Below, piece after piece: positions 10,063 to 20,250 of a DNA stretch of 64,000 nt. Under the pieces are notes generated by a model. It saw only the letters and a list, made by a program, of their open reading frames with translations, was not told the origin of the DNA and made no database searches. Made by a program: the position numbers and the translations under genes. Positions within the stretch are counted from its first letter, which is position 1. Each line of letters starts with the position of its first letter. Origin of the DNA: Pseudomonas frederiksbergensis (lineage in GTDB: Bacteria; Pseudomonadota; Gammaproteobacteria; Pseudomonadales; Pseudomonadaceae); the NCBI RefSeq assembly GCF_000802155.2, contig NZ_JQGJ02000001.1, forward strand, positions 434,001-498,000, written 5' to 3'.

Positions 10063-10725
10063 CTAGCGGTGGTTTGAAAGGCGCATCAGTCCGTCATCCA
10101 CCGCGATTCCCAGCCCAAGGTAATCCTCGACCTGCGAATGCAACGTCACCACCGGGTGCGTATGCGTGGCGGTCACCACCATCACATCCATGCCCGCCGC
10201 CTCGCCGGCCTTGATCCCGGCCTGGGCATCCTCGAACACCAGGCATTCCCCTGGAGCCACTTGCAAGCGCTGCGCGGCCAGCAGATAGCAATCGGGGTTC
10301 GGTTTGCCGCTGCTCACGTCTTCGGCGGTCACCATCACCTCGGGTCGCGGGATCCCGGCCGCTTCCATGCGGCGTAAAGCCAAGGCCATCGGCGCCGAGG
10401 TGACGATCGCCCATTGGGTCGGCGGCAGGCGTTTGAGAAACGCCAGCGCACCGGGCACCTCGACCACGCCTTCCACGTCCTCGATTTCTTCAACGGTAAG
10501 CTGCGCGGCCTCGGCTTGCGCATCTATCCCAGGCAGGTTCTGGCGGGCGACCGTGTCGACGGCGCGCACGCCATGAATGGTCGGCAAGAATTTCGCCACG
10601 TCCAGGCCATGGCGCATGGCCCAGCGGGTCCAGATCCGCTCGGTGGCGGCGACGGAATTGAGCAGCGTGCCGTCCATGTCGAAGAGGAAGGCGCGGTAGG
10701 CGATGGAGGGGTGTTCTACGGACAT
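10063..10725 (-). CDS. HAD-IA family sugar-phosphate phosphatase
   Basis: A 220-residue haloacid dehalogenase hydrolase. Motif I is FLFDMDGTLLNS (nucleophile and acid Asp pair), motif II the Thr/Ser of IVTSAP, motif III the Lys of SGKPNPDCYLLAA, and motif IV FEDAQAGIKAGEAAGM. The cap is inserted between motifs I and II, as in the beta-phosphoglucomutase/YfbT/GPP sugar phosphatase group. The start at 10725 has GAGG upstream. The exact substrate is not predictable from sequence. Confidence 0.9.
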   Translation of the reverse strand: MSVEHPSIAYRAFLFDMDGTLLNSVAATERIWTRWAMRHGLDVAKFLPTIHGVRAVDTVARQNLPGIDAQAEAAQLTVEEIEDVEGVVEVPGALAFLKRLPPTQWAIVTSAPMALALRRMEAAGIPRPEVMVTAEDVSSGKPNPDCYLLAAQRLQVAPGECLVFEDAQAGIKAGEAAGMDVMVVTATHTHPVVTLHSQVEDYLGLGIAVDDGLMRLSNHR

Positions 10726-10764
10726 CGGGATCCTCGTGGATGACGGGAAGAAGGTGGCCAAAAC

Positions 10765-10875
10765 TATGGGAGCGAGCTTGCTCCGGGCGGCGTTCCGACG
10801 ATGGCAGTCTGTCAGCCTATATCAAAATTGAACGTGTCGATGCTATCGCGAGCACGCTCGCTTCCGCAGGGGTTC
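10765..10875. repeat. Degenerate REP pair
   Basis: ATGGGAGCGAGCTTGCTCC at 10765 and GCGAGCACGCTCGCTTCCGC near 10848 are two imperfect REP units between the HAD and MATE genes. Confidence 0.5.
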
Positions 10876-10889
10876 CAGCTTGGGCCGGT

Positions 10890-12236
10890 CTACACCAACC
10901 GCTCGATCCGCTGATGCTGCCAGACCCGTTTGTAATACACCGTCTGCAATACCAACATGCTCAGGTAAGCCACCGGAAACGCCATCCACACGCCTTGAAG
11001 GCCGAAGTGGGCATCCAGCAGGTAGGCCGCCGGCACCTGCACGCCGATAATGCAGAAAATCGAGATCGCCACCGGCACCAGCACCGTGCCGCTGGCGCGC
11101 ATGATGCCGCCGATAATTGCCTGGAACCCGAACACCAACAGGCTCCACAGCATGATGTGCAATAAATGTTCAGCCTGGACCCGCGCCGCCGGGTCGGTGA
11201 TGAACAGTCCCAATAACCAACGGGACAACAGGTAACCCAGCAGCACCAGCCCACCGGTCAACCAGACATTGATCAACATCCCGGTGCGCAGGATCGGCCC
11301 CAGGCGTTCCAGGCGTCCGGCGCCGATGGCCTGGGCGCCAAGGATCGAAGCGGTGATGGCAATCGACAGCGCCGGGAACTGCACGTAGTTGACGATCTGC
11401 GTCACCGCGCCGTAGGCCGCCGTGGCCTGGGACCCGTGGCGATTGACCAGGGCCAGGATCGCCAGCTCCGACAGCGAGATCACCACCATTTGCAAACCGG
11501 TGGGCAAGCCGATGCGCAGCACTTTGCCGAGGATGTCCCTGTCCAGGCGCATCGCCGCGAACAGCGCACGGTCTGGCGCCAGGGCATGGTCCCGGCGGTT
11601 CAGGCGCCACGCCAGCATCGCCATCGCCGACGCGGTGCCCACCAGCCCCGCCAATGCCGCGCTCTGGATGCCCATCGGCGCAAAACCCAGCCAGCCACGG
11701 ATCAGCACCGGCGTCAGCAGCATCCCGACGCTGGTGGACACCAGCAACGCCAGCAGCGGCGAAACGGTATCGCTGACACCGCGCAACAACTGGGTGAACA
11801 GCACGAACACCAGCAGCATCGGCAAAATCCACATCATCACCCGCGCATAGGACACCGCGTCATCCAGCACATCGGCGGGCGTGCCGAGTCCTTGCAGGCC
11901 CTCGCGGGCAAAGACACTGCCAAGGATCGCCGCCGCCAACCCGATGATCGCCCCCAGCAACAGGGTCGAGCCTGCAATTGCCTTCACGGTCCCCGTCTCG
12001 CCGGCGCCGTACGCCTGCCCGATCAGCACCCCTGCCCCGGCGCCGAGGCCAATCACCAACGCGATGAAGAAAAACACGATGGGAAACATCCCCGACACCG
12101 CCGCCAAGGCCTGGGTGCCGAGCATTTGGCCGATGTAGATGCTGTTGAGCGTACCGGACATCGATTGCAGGAAGTTGGACAGGACCATGGGGGCCAGGAA
12201 CAGCAGGTAGGTTTTCCAGAGCGACTGGGTGGGCAT
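10890..12236 (-). CDS. MATE family efflux transporter
   Basis: A 448-residue, 12-segment inner-membrane exporter of the multidrug and toxic-compound extrusion family. The two homologous halves are visible, each opening with the family pattern (N-half LAPMVLSNFLQSMSGTLNSIYIG, shown in part, and GMFPIVFFFIALVIGLGAG; C-half RIGLPTGLQMVVISLSELA). Members exchange cations (Na+ or H+) for drugs or metabolites. It is a single gene with no adjacent regulator. Substrates are unknown. Confidence 0.92.
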   Translation of the reverse strand: MPTQSLWKTYLLFLAPMVLSNFLQSMSGTLNSIYIGQMLGTQALAAVSGMFPIVFFFIALVIGLGAGAGVLIGQAYGAGETGTVKAIAGSTLLLGAIIGLAAAILGSVFAREGLQGLGTPADVLDDAVSYARVMMWILPMLLVFVLFTQLLRGVSDTVSPLLALLVSTSVGMLLTPVLIRGWLGFAPMGIQSAALAGLVGTASAMAMLAWRLNRRDHALAPDRALFAAMRLDRDILGKVLRIGLPTGLQMVVISLSELAILALVNRHGSQATAAYGAVTQIVNYVQFPALSIAITASILGAQAIGAGRLERLGPILRTGMLINVWLTGGLVLLGYLLSRWLLGLFITDPAARVQAEHLLHIMLWSLLVFGFQAIIGGIMRASGTVLVPVAISIFCIIGVQVPAAYLLDAHFGLQGVWMAFPVAYLSMLVLQTVYYKRVWQHQRIERLV

Positions 12237-12617
12237 GGGGGCTCGATGGCAGGTTCGAAATCTGTTGCGGGTAATTTAGCTCAATCCTTTCGTTATGTTT
12301 CGGAAGATGTCCGCTTTTGTGGCGAGGAAGCGTGCTCCCGCTGGGTCGCGAAGCGGCCCGCTTTTTGACTTGGCATCGCCGGGAAATCAGACCGGTGGCT
12401 GGGACTGCTGCGCAGTCCAGCGGGAGCAAGCTTCCTCGCCACGGGTTTTCCGTAGGTCAGGTCACCTCGACATTTCGCCAATCTCGTCTAATCTGAGATA
12501 TCAATGTGCCACCTTTTCTTGCAGAACCGGACGACTGGTCTTAAAGACCGAGTCGGTTTTGCAGATAACCAGTTATTCGCAAATATCCTGTCAGCAACAC
12601 TGTTCAAGGACCGAACC
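12237..12617. other. Intergenic region between MATE and chemotaxis operon
   Basis: 381 nt between divergent genes. The left half holds a REP pair. The right half (about 12470-12617) is more A+T rich and must carry the promoter of the chemotaxis operon; no confident sigma-28-like or other motif was identified. Confidence 0.5.
12318..12442. repeat. REP inverted pair
   Basis: TGTGGCGAGGAAGCGTGCTC at 12318 faces GGAGCAAGCTTCCTCGCCAC ending at 12442, with about 80 nt between the arms. Confidence 0.8.
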
Positions 12618-13835
12618 ATGACGTCGTATCCCCACGACCATTCCCTCGCCAAACCCCGGACGCACACTTGCTGGCACGCCTTGATCGTTGCCGTCATCGC
12701 CTGCGCCGGTGTGCTGGCGCTCAATGGCGCGAATGCGCAAACCATCGGTTTCAGTGCCGTGCTTCTGGTCCTTGGCGTGGGTGCCGGTCTCTGGGGTACG
12801 CGCTCGCAGCGCCTGCAGTTGGACAAGGTCGCCGCAGCGGCCATCGCCCGTCACGAACTGCTAGCCGCGGACCATGGCGCTCACAAAAGCGACGCACAAC
12901 TCAACGAAGTGATCCTCGGTGCCATGCCCATCTGGGCCAAGCAAGTCGAAAGCTCGCGCCAGCAGACTGAAACCGCGATCGTCTCCTTGACCAGCCGTTT
13001 CACCGGCATTTCCTCGCGCCTCGAAGAAACCGTGCAAGCCTCGCAACTGGCCGCCGGCGAGTTGGCCGGCAGCAGCGGCGGTGGCGCCGTCCAGGTACTG
13101 GCGCAGAGCGAAGGCGAACTGGTGAAGGTCATCGATTCGTTGAAGTCCACCCAGGCCAGCCGTGATGAAACCCTTGCCCAAGTGCGCAACCTGACCGCCT
13201 ACACCGGCGAGCTGCGGACCATGGCCGCCGACGTCGCGGCGATTGCCGCCCAGACCAACCTGCTGGCCCTCAACGCCGCCATCGAAGCCGCCCGGGCGGG
13301 CGAAGCCGGACGTGGTTTTGCGGTAGTGGCCGACGCCGTACGTGCACTGTCGAGCAAGTCCAGCGAGACCGGCCAACAGATGTCGGCCAAGGTCGACGTC
13401 ATCAACACCGCCATCACCCAACTGGTGCAGGCCGCTTCCAGCGGCGCCGACCAGGACAGCCAGTCCGTGGCCGTGTCCGAAGGCAGCATCCAGCGTGTGC
13501 TCGAACGCTTCCAGAGCGTTACCGGGCGCCTCGCCGATTCGGCCGACATGTTGCAACGGGAGAGCTACGGCATTCGCGACGAACTCACCGAAGTGCTGGT
13601 CAGCCTGCAATTCCAGGATCGGGTCAGCCAGATCCTCAGCCACGTGCGCGACAACATCGAGGACCTGCATGTGCACATGCAGCAAGCCAGCCAGTCGCCC
13701 GAACAGGCCGCCTCCATCGACGCCCGCCAATGGCTGGCGCGCATGGAAACCACCTACGCCACCGACGAGCAACGCCGCAATCATCACGGCGACTCGGCTG
13801 CGCAACAGACTTCACAGGAAATAACCTTCTTCTAG
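12618..13835 (+). CDS. Methyl-accepting chemotaxis protein lacking a periplasmic sensor
   Basis: A 405-residue receptor. Two hydrophobic segments (about residues 20-36 and 43-60) are joined by only a few residues, so there is essentially no periplasmic ligand domain. A cytoplasmic coiled coil follows, with the MCP tip [20 protein letters not shown] (about residues 211-230) that contacts CheA/CheW. Near the C-terminus is [17 protein letters not shown], a QFQDR motif shared with CheZ-like and some MCP proteins. It is the first gene of the operon, 11 nt before cheY. It may sense membrane state or relay another protein. Confidence 0.88.
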   Translation: MTSYPHDHSLAKPRTHTCWHALIVAVIACAGVLALNGANAQTIGFSAVLLVLGVGAGLWGTRSQRLQLDKVAAAAIARHELLAADHGAHKSDAQLNEVILGAMPIWAKQVESSRQQTETAIVSLTSRFTGISSRLEETVQASQLAAGELAGSSGGGAVQVLAQSEGELVKVIDSLKSTQASRDETLAQVRNLTAYTGELRTMAADVAAIAAQTNLLALNAAIEAARAGEAGRGFAVVADAVRALSSKSSETGQQMSAKVDVINTAITQLVQAASSGADQDSQSVAVSEGSIQRVLERFQSVTGRLADSADMLQRESYGIRDELTEVLVSLQFQDRVSQILSHVRDNIEDLHVHMQQASQSPEQAASIDARQWLARMETTYATDEQRRNHHGDSAAQQTSQEITFF

Positions 13836-13846
13836 GAGAGCCGTTC

Positions 13847-14215
13847 ATGGCTAAAAGTGTATTGGTTGTCGACGACTCCGCGAGCGTTCGGCAGGTGGTC
13901 GGCATCGCGTTGAAAAGTGCCGGCTACGACGTGATCGAGGCCAGCGATGGCAAGGACGCACTGGGCAAACTCAACGGCCAGAAAGTGCACCTGATCATCA
14001 GCGACGTGAACATGCCAAACATGGATGGCATCACCTTCGTCAAGGAGGTCAAGAAGCTGGCCAGCTACAAGTTCACGCCGATCATCATGCTCACCACCGA
14101 ATCCCAGGAATCGAAGAAGCAAGAGGGCCAGGCCGCAGGTGCCAAGGCCTGGGTGGTCAAGCCGTTCCAGCCGGCGCAGATGCTGGCGGCGGTATCCAAG
14201 CTGATTCTTCCCTGA
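13847..14215 (+). CDS. cheY: CheY-like response regulator
   Basis: A 122-residue single-domain receiver. The acidic pair is Asp9-Asp10 (VLVVDDSASVRQ), the phospho-acceptor is Asp53 (IISDVNMPNMDG), the switch Thr lies in IIMLTTES and the conserved Lys in WVVKPF. It has no output domain, so it acts by protein contact. A TAGGAGAG ribosome site lies just after the upstream stop. It is likely phosphorylated by the CheA encoded two genes downstream. Confidence 0.95.
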   Translation: MAKSVLVVDDSASVRQVVGIALKSAGYDVIEASDGKDALGKLNGQKVHLIISDVNMPNMDGITFVKEVKKLASYKFTPIIMLTTESQESKKQEGQAAGAKAWVVKPFQPAQMLAAVSKLILP

Positions 14216-14230
14216 TGGCCGGAGGCTTCA

Positions 14231-14515
14231 ATGCCGCTGCTGTACGAAATAGAGGATGACACCGCGCGGGTGCAGATCGATGGCGAGCTGACGATCTACA
14301 CCGCCGCCGACCTGGCCGCGCAATTGCTGCCACGGTTGGGGGCAACGCCAGCGATGGCGCTGGACCTGTCGCAGATCACCGAGATGGATGGCGCCGGCCT
14401 GCAACTGCTGCTGATGATTCAGCGCGAGGCACCCAAGGCCGGGACTCAACTGACGGTGACCGACCAAAGCAAGGCCGTCACGGAAACATTGGCCCTGTGC
14501 AACCTGGTTGCCTAG
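14231..14515 (+). CDS. STAS-domain protein in chemotaxis operon
   Basis: A 94-residue stand-alone STAS domain. The usual anti-sigma-antagonist loop, normally MDSSG with a phosphorylated Ser, reads MDGAGLQLLL here, so the phospho-site is absent. The remaining pattern (GELTIYTAADLAAQLLP and ALDLSQITEMDGAG) fits the fold well. No RsbW-type kinase is nearby. Its place between cheY and cheA suggests a structural or adaptor role in the signalling array. Start supported by GGAGG 5 nt upstream. Confidence 0.85.
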   Translation: MPLLYEIEDDTARVQIDGELTIYTAADLAAQLLPRLGATPAMALDLSQITEMDGAGLQLLLMIQREAPKAGTQLTVTDQSKAVTETLALCNLVA

Positions 14516-14548
14516 CGCCTGCGCAACACGTCGAACACGACAAAGGAA

Positions 14549-16654
14549 ATGAGCGTGAGCATCAATCTCGATCAGGCACAACAAACCTTCATCGTCGAGG
14601 CACGTGAACAACTGCAGGCGATGGAAGAATCGTTGCTGCAATTGGAAAACGACCCCGGCGACGATGACGCCATCGGCGCGATTTTCCGCGCGGCCCATAC
14701 GATCAAGGGCTCGGCGGGGCTGTTCGGCCTGGAGCCGATCGTCAGCTTTACCCACATCGTCGAGGACGTGCTCGATCGCCTGCGCGAGGGCAGCGTCGCG
14801 GTGGACCCTGGCTTGATCGCCGTGCTGCTCAAGTCCGGCGATCACATGCTCGAGCTGATCGACGTGGTCGCCAACCAGGGCTCGGCGTTGCAACCCCCTG
14901 CCCTGGCCCGGGAAATGGAACTGTGCCAGATCCTGCAGGAATACCAGGCGCCCTCGACCGCAGCCGAACCGGCCCGGACAGCAAAAACCGAAACGGCCGA
15001 TTCAGCCGAAGCGAGCCTCTGGCACATCTCCCTGCGCTTCGGCCAGGACGTGTTTCGCAACGGCATGGACCCCTTGTCATTCCTGCGCTATTTGCAGACC
15101 CTGGGTGAAATCGTCGACCTCACCACCCTGACCGACGCGCTGCCGGCTATCGAGGCCTGGGATGCCGAGTCCTGCTACTTGGGCTTCGACATCGCGTTTC
15201 GATCCGCCGCCGGCTATGCCGCGATCAACGAAGTGTTCGATTTTGTGCGCGAAGACTGCGTGATCGAAATCGTTGCCGCCCAAGCGGTCGAGTCCCAGGC
15301 GAGCACCGGCCTGGTCGCGACATCCCCCGCACCGACCGACGAAAGCACCGCCATGGTCGCCACGGGCGAACTGATGCCGGACCAACGCAAGACCCCGCGC
15401 ATGCCAGCCCAGGTCGCGAGCGACAAACAGGCCGTGGCCAGCGAAAGCAAAACCAAGGACGGCACCTATGTACGAGTCAACGCGGACAAACTCGACGAAC
15501 TGATCAACCTGGTGGGTGAGCTGGTCATCGCCAGCGCGGGCGCCAGCCTGCTGGCGCGTACCTGCCAGAACGATCCGCTGCAGGAAGCCACCTCGTCGGT
15601 GTCCGGGCTGGTGGAAGAAATCCTCGACGGTGCCTTGCGCCTGCGCATGATCCCCATCGGCGAGACCTTCAACCGCTTTCGCCGGGTGGTGCGCGATGTC
15701 AGCCAGGAACTCGGCAAGGACATCGACCTGATCATCAGCGGCGCGGAAACCGAGCTGGACAAGACCGTGGTGGAAAAAATCGGCGACCCGCTGATGCACC
15801 TGCTGCGCAACGCCATGGACCACGGCATCGAAACCGCCGAGGCGCGCCTGGCGGCAGGCAAGCCGGCCAAGGGGCATCTGCACCTCAATGCCTACCACGA
15901 CTCGGGCAGCATCGTGCTGGAAATCGCCGACGACGGCGCCGGTCTGAACCGCGATCGTATCCTGGAAAAAGCCCATGAGCGCGGCCTGATCGCCCAAGGT
16001 GCGAACCTGACCGACCAGGAGATCTACAACCTGATTTTCGAACCGGGCTTCTCCACCGCCCAAGCCGTCACCAACCTGTCCGGACGCGGCGTGGGCATGG
16101 ACGTGGTCAAGCGCAACATCACACTGCTGCGCGGCACGGTCGACCTCGACAGCCAGCCGGGCAAGGGCACCGTGGTGCGCATCCGCCTGCCGCTGACCCT
16201 GGCGATCATCAATGGATTCCTGGTCGGCATCGGCCAGTCCACCTATGTGATTCCGCTGGACATGGTCCAGGAATGCATCGAACTGAGCGAAGACGATGGC
16301 ATCGCCAGCCGTGAACAAGGCTACCTGGACCTGCGCGGCGAAGTGCTGCCGCTGGTGTACCTGCGCGATCACTTCCATCACGAAGGCCCGGCCTCGCGCC
16401 GGCAGAATGTGGTGGTGGTGCGCTACGCCGAACTCAAGGCCGGGCTGGTGGTGGATGACCTTTTGGGTGAATTCCAGACCGTGATCAAACCCTTGGGCAA
16501 GCTGTTCGGCGCACTGCGCGGCATCAGCGGCTCGACCATCCTGGGCAGCGGCGCCGTGGCGTTGATTCTCGACGTACCGGCATTGCTGACCCAGATCGCA
16601 CAAATAGAAAACCGCTACAACTCGACCCCATTACAACAAGCCAACGCTCGCTGA
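14549..16654 (+). CDS. cheA: Chemotaxis histidine kinase CheA
   Basis: A 701-residue kinase. Domains in order: HPt with phospho-His at residue 50 ([15 protein letters not shown]); a linker and a second domain of about residues 155-245 beginning [17 protein letters not shown], resembling the regulator-docking part of non-enteric CheAs; dimerisation helices ([20 protein letters not shown]); an ATPase domain with the N box [11 protein letters not shown] and G boxes [11 protein letters not shown] and GRGVGMDVV; and a C-terminal CheW-like domain. It phosphorylates CheY and CheB. The upstream ribosome site is AAAGGAA. Confidence 0.96.
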   Translation: MSVSINLDQAQQTFIVEAREQLQAMEESLLQLENDPGDDDAIGAIFRAAHTIKGSAGLFGLEPIVSFTHIVEDVLDRLREGSVAVDPGLIAVLLKSGDHMLELIDVVANQGSALQPPALAREMELCQILQEYQAPSTAAEPARTAKTETADSAEASLWHISLRFGQDVFRNGMDPLSFLRYLQTLGEIVDLTTLTDALPAIEAWDAESCYLGFDIAFRSAAGYAAINEVFDFVREDCVIEIVAAQAVESQASTGLVATSPAPTDESTAMVATGELMPDQRKTPRMPAQVASDKQAVASESKTKDGTYVRVNADKLDELINLVGELVIASAGASLLARTCQNDPLQEATSSVSGLVEEILDGALRLRMIPIGETFNRFRRVVRDVSQELGKDIDLIISGAETELDKTVVEKIGDPLMHLLRNAMDHGIETAEARLAAGKPAKGHLHLNAYHDSGSIVLEIADDGAGLNRDRILEKAHERGLIAQGANLTDQEIYNLIFEPGFSTAQAVTNLSGRGVGMDVVKRNITLLRGTVDLDSQPGKGTVVRIRLPLTLAIINGFLVGIGQSTYVIPLDMVQECIELSEDDGIASREQGYLDLRGEVLPLVYLRDHFHHEGPASRRQNVVVVRYAELKAGLVVDDLLGEFQTVIKPLGKLFGALRGISGSTILGSGAVALILDVPALLTQIAQIENRYNSTPLQQANAR

Positions 16655-16686
16655 CGCTTCAACACTCCATGGAGAGGTATTCCCCA

Positions 16687-18345
16687 ATGAAATGGTTCTA
16701 CGACCTTAGAATCGCCACCAAACTGATCACTTCATTCCTCGTGGTGTTGGCGCTCACCGCCGTCATGGGCGTGTTCTCGATCATCCAGCTGGGCCAGGTC
16801 AACCACACCGCCCTCGACATTCGTGAAAACTGGATGCCGTCCATGCGCGCGGCGTCGGGCATGCGCTTCTACGCGGCGAGCTATCGCCTCAAGGAAAACC
16901 GCCACATTTCCGCCGACTCCGAGCAAGAACGCGTAACCCTGGAGCAGGAAGCGGAAGAGGCCAAGAAGGCCTTCGAAACCCGCCTGGACACTTACGAAAA
17001 ACTGCTCTCCAGCGCGGAAGACCGGCAGGCATTCGAAACCACCCGCACTGACTGGGCCGCCTATCTGGCGATCAGCAAGGACCTGCTGGCACTGTCCAGG
17101 CAGAACCTGACCGAGCAAGCCAATGCGATGCTCAAGGGCGAGTCCAAGAATCGGTTCGACCTGGTGACCGGCGACTTGCAAAAACTTGTCGAGCTCAACG
17201 CCGCTGGGGCTGATGTCGCCAGTGCGCACGGCACCAAACTGTACGAGAACGCGCGCCTGTCGATTATCGTCGTGCTGGTTGCCGCCCTGCTGGTGGGCCT
17301 GGGCCTGGCGCTGTTTATTTCCCGGGTGATCTCACGTCCGCTGAAGCAGGCCGCCGCCGTCGCCGAGCAACTGGCCGAAGGCAACCTGAACGCGAAGATC
17401 GAAGGCGGTTCCAAGGACGAAACCGGCATGGTGCTCAACGCCATGCAGAACATGGTCGGCAAGCTGTCACATATCATCGGTGAAGTGCGCAACGCGGCGG
17501 ACAACCTCGCCAGCGCCTCCGAGGAAGTCAGCGCCACCGCCCAGTCGATGAGCCAGGCCACCAGCGAACAGGCGGCCAGTGTCGAGGAAACCAGTGCATC
17601 CATCGAGCAGATGAGCGCCAGCATCAACCAGAACACCGAGAACGCCAAGGTCACCGACGGCATGGCCAGCAAGGCTGCCAAGGAAGCCACCGACGGCGGC
17701 GAATCGGTGCAGCAGACCGTGGTGGCGATGAAGAAAATCGCCCAGCGCATCAGCATCATCGATGACATCGCCTACCAGACCAACCTGTTGGCGCTCAACG
17801 CTGCGATCGAAGCAGCCCGCGCCGGCGAACACGGCAAAGGCTTCGCGGTGGTGGCGGCCGAAGTCCGCAAACTGGCCGAGCGCAGCCAGGTCGCGGCCCA
17901 GGAGATCGGCGAGCTGTCGTCCAGCAGCGTCGACATGGCCGAGAAGGCCGGCAGCCTGCTGAACGAGATGGTCCCGTCCATCAACAAGACTTCGGACCTG
18001 GTGCAGGAAATCAGCGCCGCGTCCGAAGAACAGGCCGCCGGCGTGGCGCAGATCAACACCGCCATGACCCAGCTCAACCAAGTGACCCAGCAGAACGCCT
18101 CCAGCAGCGAAGAATTGGCCGCCACCGCCGAAGAGATGAGCAGCCAGGCCGAACAACTGCAACAGGCCATGAGTTTCTTCACCTTGGACACGCCGCCCAA
18201 AGCAGCCATCCAGGTCGCCCGGGTCGACAACACGCCCGGCCCGTCCAGCCGCAAACAGACCCGGGCACCGGCACCGGTGATGCCCAAGGCGTTTGCCTAC
18301 AACATGGCCAGCGCGCCGGACGAATCGGAATTCACCCGGTTCTGA
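16687..18345 (+). CDS. Methyl-accepting chemotaxis protein with 4HB sensor and C-terminal EFTRF
   Basis: A 552-residue receptor. TM1 spans about residues 11-31, then a four-helix-bundle periplasmic domain (about 32-190), TM2 ([20 protein letters not shown]), HAMP from [18 protein letters not shown], and a signalling domain with tip [20 protein letters not shown] and flanking Glu/Gln-rich methylation helices. The protein ends EFTRF, which fits the aromatic-x-x-Phe pattern of the tethering pentapeptide used by CheR. It lies between cheA and cheW. The ligand is unknown. Confidence 0.93.
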   Translation: MKWFYDLRIATKLITSFLVVLALTAVMGVFSIIQLGQVNHTALDIRENWMPSMRAASGMRFYAASYRLKENRHISADSEQERVTLEQEAEEAKKAFETRLDTYEKLLSSAEDRQAFETTRTDWAAYLAISKDLLALSRQNLTEQANAMLKGESKNRFDLVTGDLQKLVELNAAGADVASAHGTKLYENARLSIIVVLVAALLVGLGLALFISRVISRPLKQAAAVAEQLAEGNLNAKIEGGSKDETGMVLNAMQNMVGKLSHIIGEVRNAADNLASASEEVSATAQSMSQATSEQAASVEETSASIEQMSASINQNTENAKVTDGMASKAAKEATDGGESVQQTVVAMKKIAQRISIIDDIAYQTNLLALNAAIEAARAGEHGKGFAVVAAEVRKLAERSQVAAQEIGELSSSSVDMAEKAGSLLNEMVPSINKTSDLVQEISAASEEQAAGVAQINTAMTQLNQVTQQNASSSEELAATAEEMSSQAEQLQQAMSFFTLDTPPKAAIQVARVDNTPGPSSRKQTRAPAPVMPKAFAYNMASAPDESEFTRF

Positions 18346-18384
18346 TGGCACGGTTCCATAGGCTTGCTTAAAGGAGAAAAGGCA

Positions 18385-18921
18385 ATGGGCGCCATCGCGA
18401 CCACACGCCAGACCGCCAGTGCGGTCGAGGAAGAAGCGCAGTACCTGACGTTCATGCTCGGCACGGAGATGTTCGCCATCGGCATCCTGTGCATCAAGGA
18501 AATCATCGAGTACGGCAACCTGACTGTCGTGCCGATGATGCCGGCTTTCGTGCGCGGGGTGATCAACCTGCGCGGTGCGGTCGTGCCGGTGGTGGATCTG
18601 TCGGCCCGTTTCGGCCGGCCGAACTCCACCATCAGCCGCCGCAGCTGCGTGGTGATCATCGAGGCCGCCAGCGCCGACGGGCTGGCCCAGGACATCGGGT
18701 TGCTGGTGGACACGGTATCGGCGGTGCTGGAAATCCCGGCTTCGCAGATCGAACCGCCACCGAGTTTTGGCGCGAAGATCCGCGCCGATTTCATCAGTGG
18801 CATGGCCAAGGTCGATGGCAAGTTCGTCATCGTCCTGGAAGTGGACCGGGTGCTGTCCATCGACGAAATGTCCGAACTCGCCCAGGCCAGCCCCGCCGCG
18901 TTGGAAGCGCCAGACTCATGA
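18385..18921 (+). CDS. cheW: Chemotaxis adaptor CheW
   Basis: A 178-residue coupling protein with the CheW double beta-barrel pattern: YLTFMLGTEMFAIGILCIKE, VVPMMPAFVRGVINLRGAVVP (the highly conserved strand pair, shown in part), GLLVDTVSAVLEIP and FISGMAKVDGKFVIVLEVDRVL. It bridges receptor tips and CheA. A strong AAGGAGAAAAGG ribosome site precedes the start. Its stop overlaps the cheR start by 4 nt (ATGA). Confidence 0.95.
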   Translation: MGAIATTRQTASAVEEEAQYLTFMLGTEMFAIGILCIKEIIEYGNLTVVPMMPAFVRGVINLRGAVVPVVDLSARFGRPNSTISRRSCVVIIEAASADGLAQDIGLLVDTVSAVLEIPASQIEPPPSFGAKIRADFISGMAKVDGKFVIVLEVDRVLSIDEMSELAQASPAALEAPDS

Positions 18922-19754
18922 GCACAGACACTTGCAAGGAACGCACGGTGAACTCGATGGCCCTCTCCGACCGGGAGTTCGGCCAGTTCCAATCCTGGTT
19001 GTACCAGGCGGCCGGCATCAACCTGTCGCCGGCCAAGAAAGCCTTGGTGGCCGGACGCCTCTTCAAGCGCCTAAAGCACTATGAGCTGGACAGCTACGGC
19101 GAGTACTTCAAGCTGATCATGAGCGGCCAGCGCAGCGACGAATTGCAAGTGGCGCTGGACCTGCTGACGACCAACGAAACCTACTTTTTCCGTGAGCCCA
19201 AGCACTTCGATTTTCTTCGCGATCACGTGCTGCCCCATGCGACACCGGGCAAGACCTTTCGCCTGTGGAGCGCCGCCAGTTCCTCCGGCGAGGAGCCCTA
19301 CAGTCTTGCGATGACCCTGGCCGAAAGCCTGGGCACCACGCCTTGGGAAGTCATCGGCTCCGACATCAGCATGCAAGTGTTGGCCAAGGCCCGTTCCGGG
19401 CATTATCCGATGGAGCGCGCCCGTAACCTGCCCCATTCGCTGTTGGTGAAATATTGCCTCAAGGGCACCGGCAGCCAGCAGGGCACCATGCTGATCGACC
19501 GGGCACTGCGCAACCGCGTCAACTTCATCCAGGTCAATCTCAACGACACCCTTCCAGAGCTGGGGGAGTTCGATGTGATTTTCCTGCGCAACGTGATGAT
19601 CTATTTCGACCAGCCCACCAAAAGCAAAGTGGTTGCCCGGCTCATCCCGCGGCTCAAGCCCGGTGGGTATTTCATCGTCAGCCATTCGGAAAGTCTCAAC
19701 GGCGTTTCCGATGCGTTGAAGCTGGTCGCCCCTTCGATTTATCGCAAGCCATGA
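18918..19754 (+). CDS. cheR: Chemotaxis protein methyltransferase CheR
   Basis: A 278-residue SAM-dependent enzyme that methylates receptor glutamates. The N-terminal helical domain (to about residue 90) precedes TTNETYFFREPKHFDFL, the SAM-binding motif RLWSAASSSGEEPYSLAM, the IIGSD-like VIGSDIS and the FDVIFLRNVMIYFD segment. The start used overlaps cheW by ATGA; an internal Met at residue 14 is an alternative. The final codons overlap cheD. The EFTRF tail of the MCP two genes upstream may be its docking site. Confidence 0.95.
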   Translation: MSTDTCKERTVNSMALSDREFGQFQSWLYQAAGINLSPAKKALVAGRLFKRLKHYELDSYGEYFKLIMSGQRSDELQVALDLLTTNETYFFREPKHFDFLRDHVLPHATPGKTFRLWSAASSSGEEPYSLAMTLAESLGTTPWEVIGSDISMQVLAKARSGHYPMERARNLPHSLLVKYCLKGTGSQQGTMLIDRALRNRVNFIQVNLNDTLPELGEFDVIFLRNVMIYFDQPTKSKVVARLIPRLKPGGYFIVSHSESLNGVSDALKLVAPSIYRKP

Positions 19755-20248
19755 GCGCCGCGATCAAGCAAGTCGCCGAGGTCTACCTGGGGCCGGGAGA
19801 GTTTCGCTTTGCGACCTGCCCGACCCGCCTGCGCACGATCCTCGGCTCTTGCGTGGCGATTACGCTCTGGCATCCAGAGCGCAAGATCGGCGGCATGTGC
19901 CACTTCATGTTGCCCAGCCGGGTGCGTTGCTCCACGGCGCTGAACGGGATGTACGCCGATGAAGCCATCGAGCTGTTCGTCCGCAAGGCGCGGGCCCATC
20001 ACACCAAGCCCGAGGAATACCAGCTCAAGCTGTTCGGCGGCGGCGAGATGTTTCCCGAATTGCAACGCCATGTGCCCTATGGCGACGTGGCGCGACTGAA
20101 CGTCAACGCAGCGCTGGAAATGGCCGCCCTCTATCGCCTGGACCTGATCGCCCAGGACATGGGCAGCACCGGCCACCGCAGCATCATTTTCGACCTTTGC
20201 ACGGGCGACGTCTGGGTCAGGCACCAACCGATAAGGACCCTGCATTAA
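19751..20248 (+). CDS. cheD: Chemoreceptor glutamine deamidase CheD
   Basis: A 165-residue amidase that converts receptor glutamines to glutamates. The catalytic Cys is in [12 protein letters not shown], the His in GGMCHFMLP and the Thr near [21 protein letters not shown] is also conserved. The ATG overlaps the cheR stop (ATGA) and the gene ends 2 nt before cheB, so expression is tightly coupled. CheD is present in alternative chemotaxis clusters but absent from the enteric one. Confidence 0.95.
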   Translation: MSAAIKQVAEVYLGPGEFRFATCPTRLRTILGSCVAITLWHPERKIGGMCHFMLPSRVRCSTALNGMYADEAIELFVRKARAHHTKPEEYQLKLFGGGEMFPELQRHVPYGDVARLNVNAALEMAALYRLDLIAQDMGSTGHRSIIFDLCTGDVWVRHQPIRTLH

Positions 20249-20250
20249 CC

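Noticed and set aside
15077..16603. 508-codon open frame antisense to cheA
   Set aside because: It is the complement of a well supported kinase gene; the product is low complexity (His/Gln/Ala rich) and has no ribosome site. High GC leaves such frames open.
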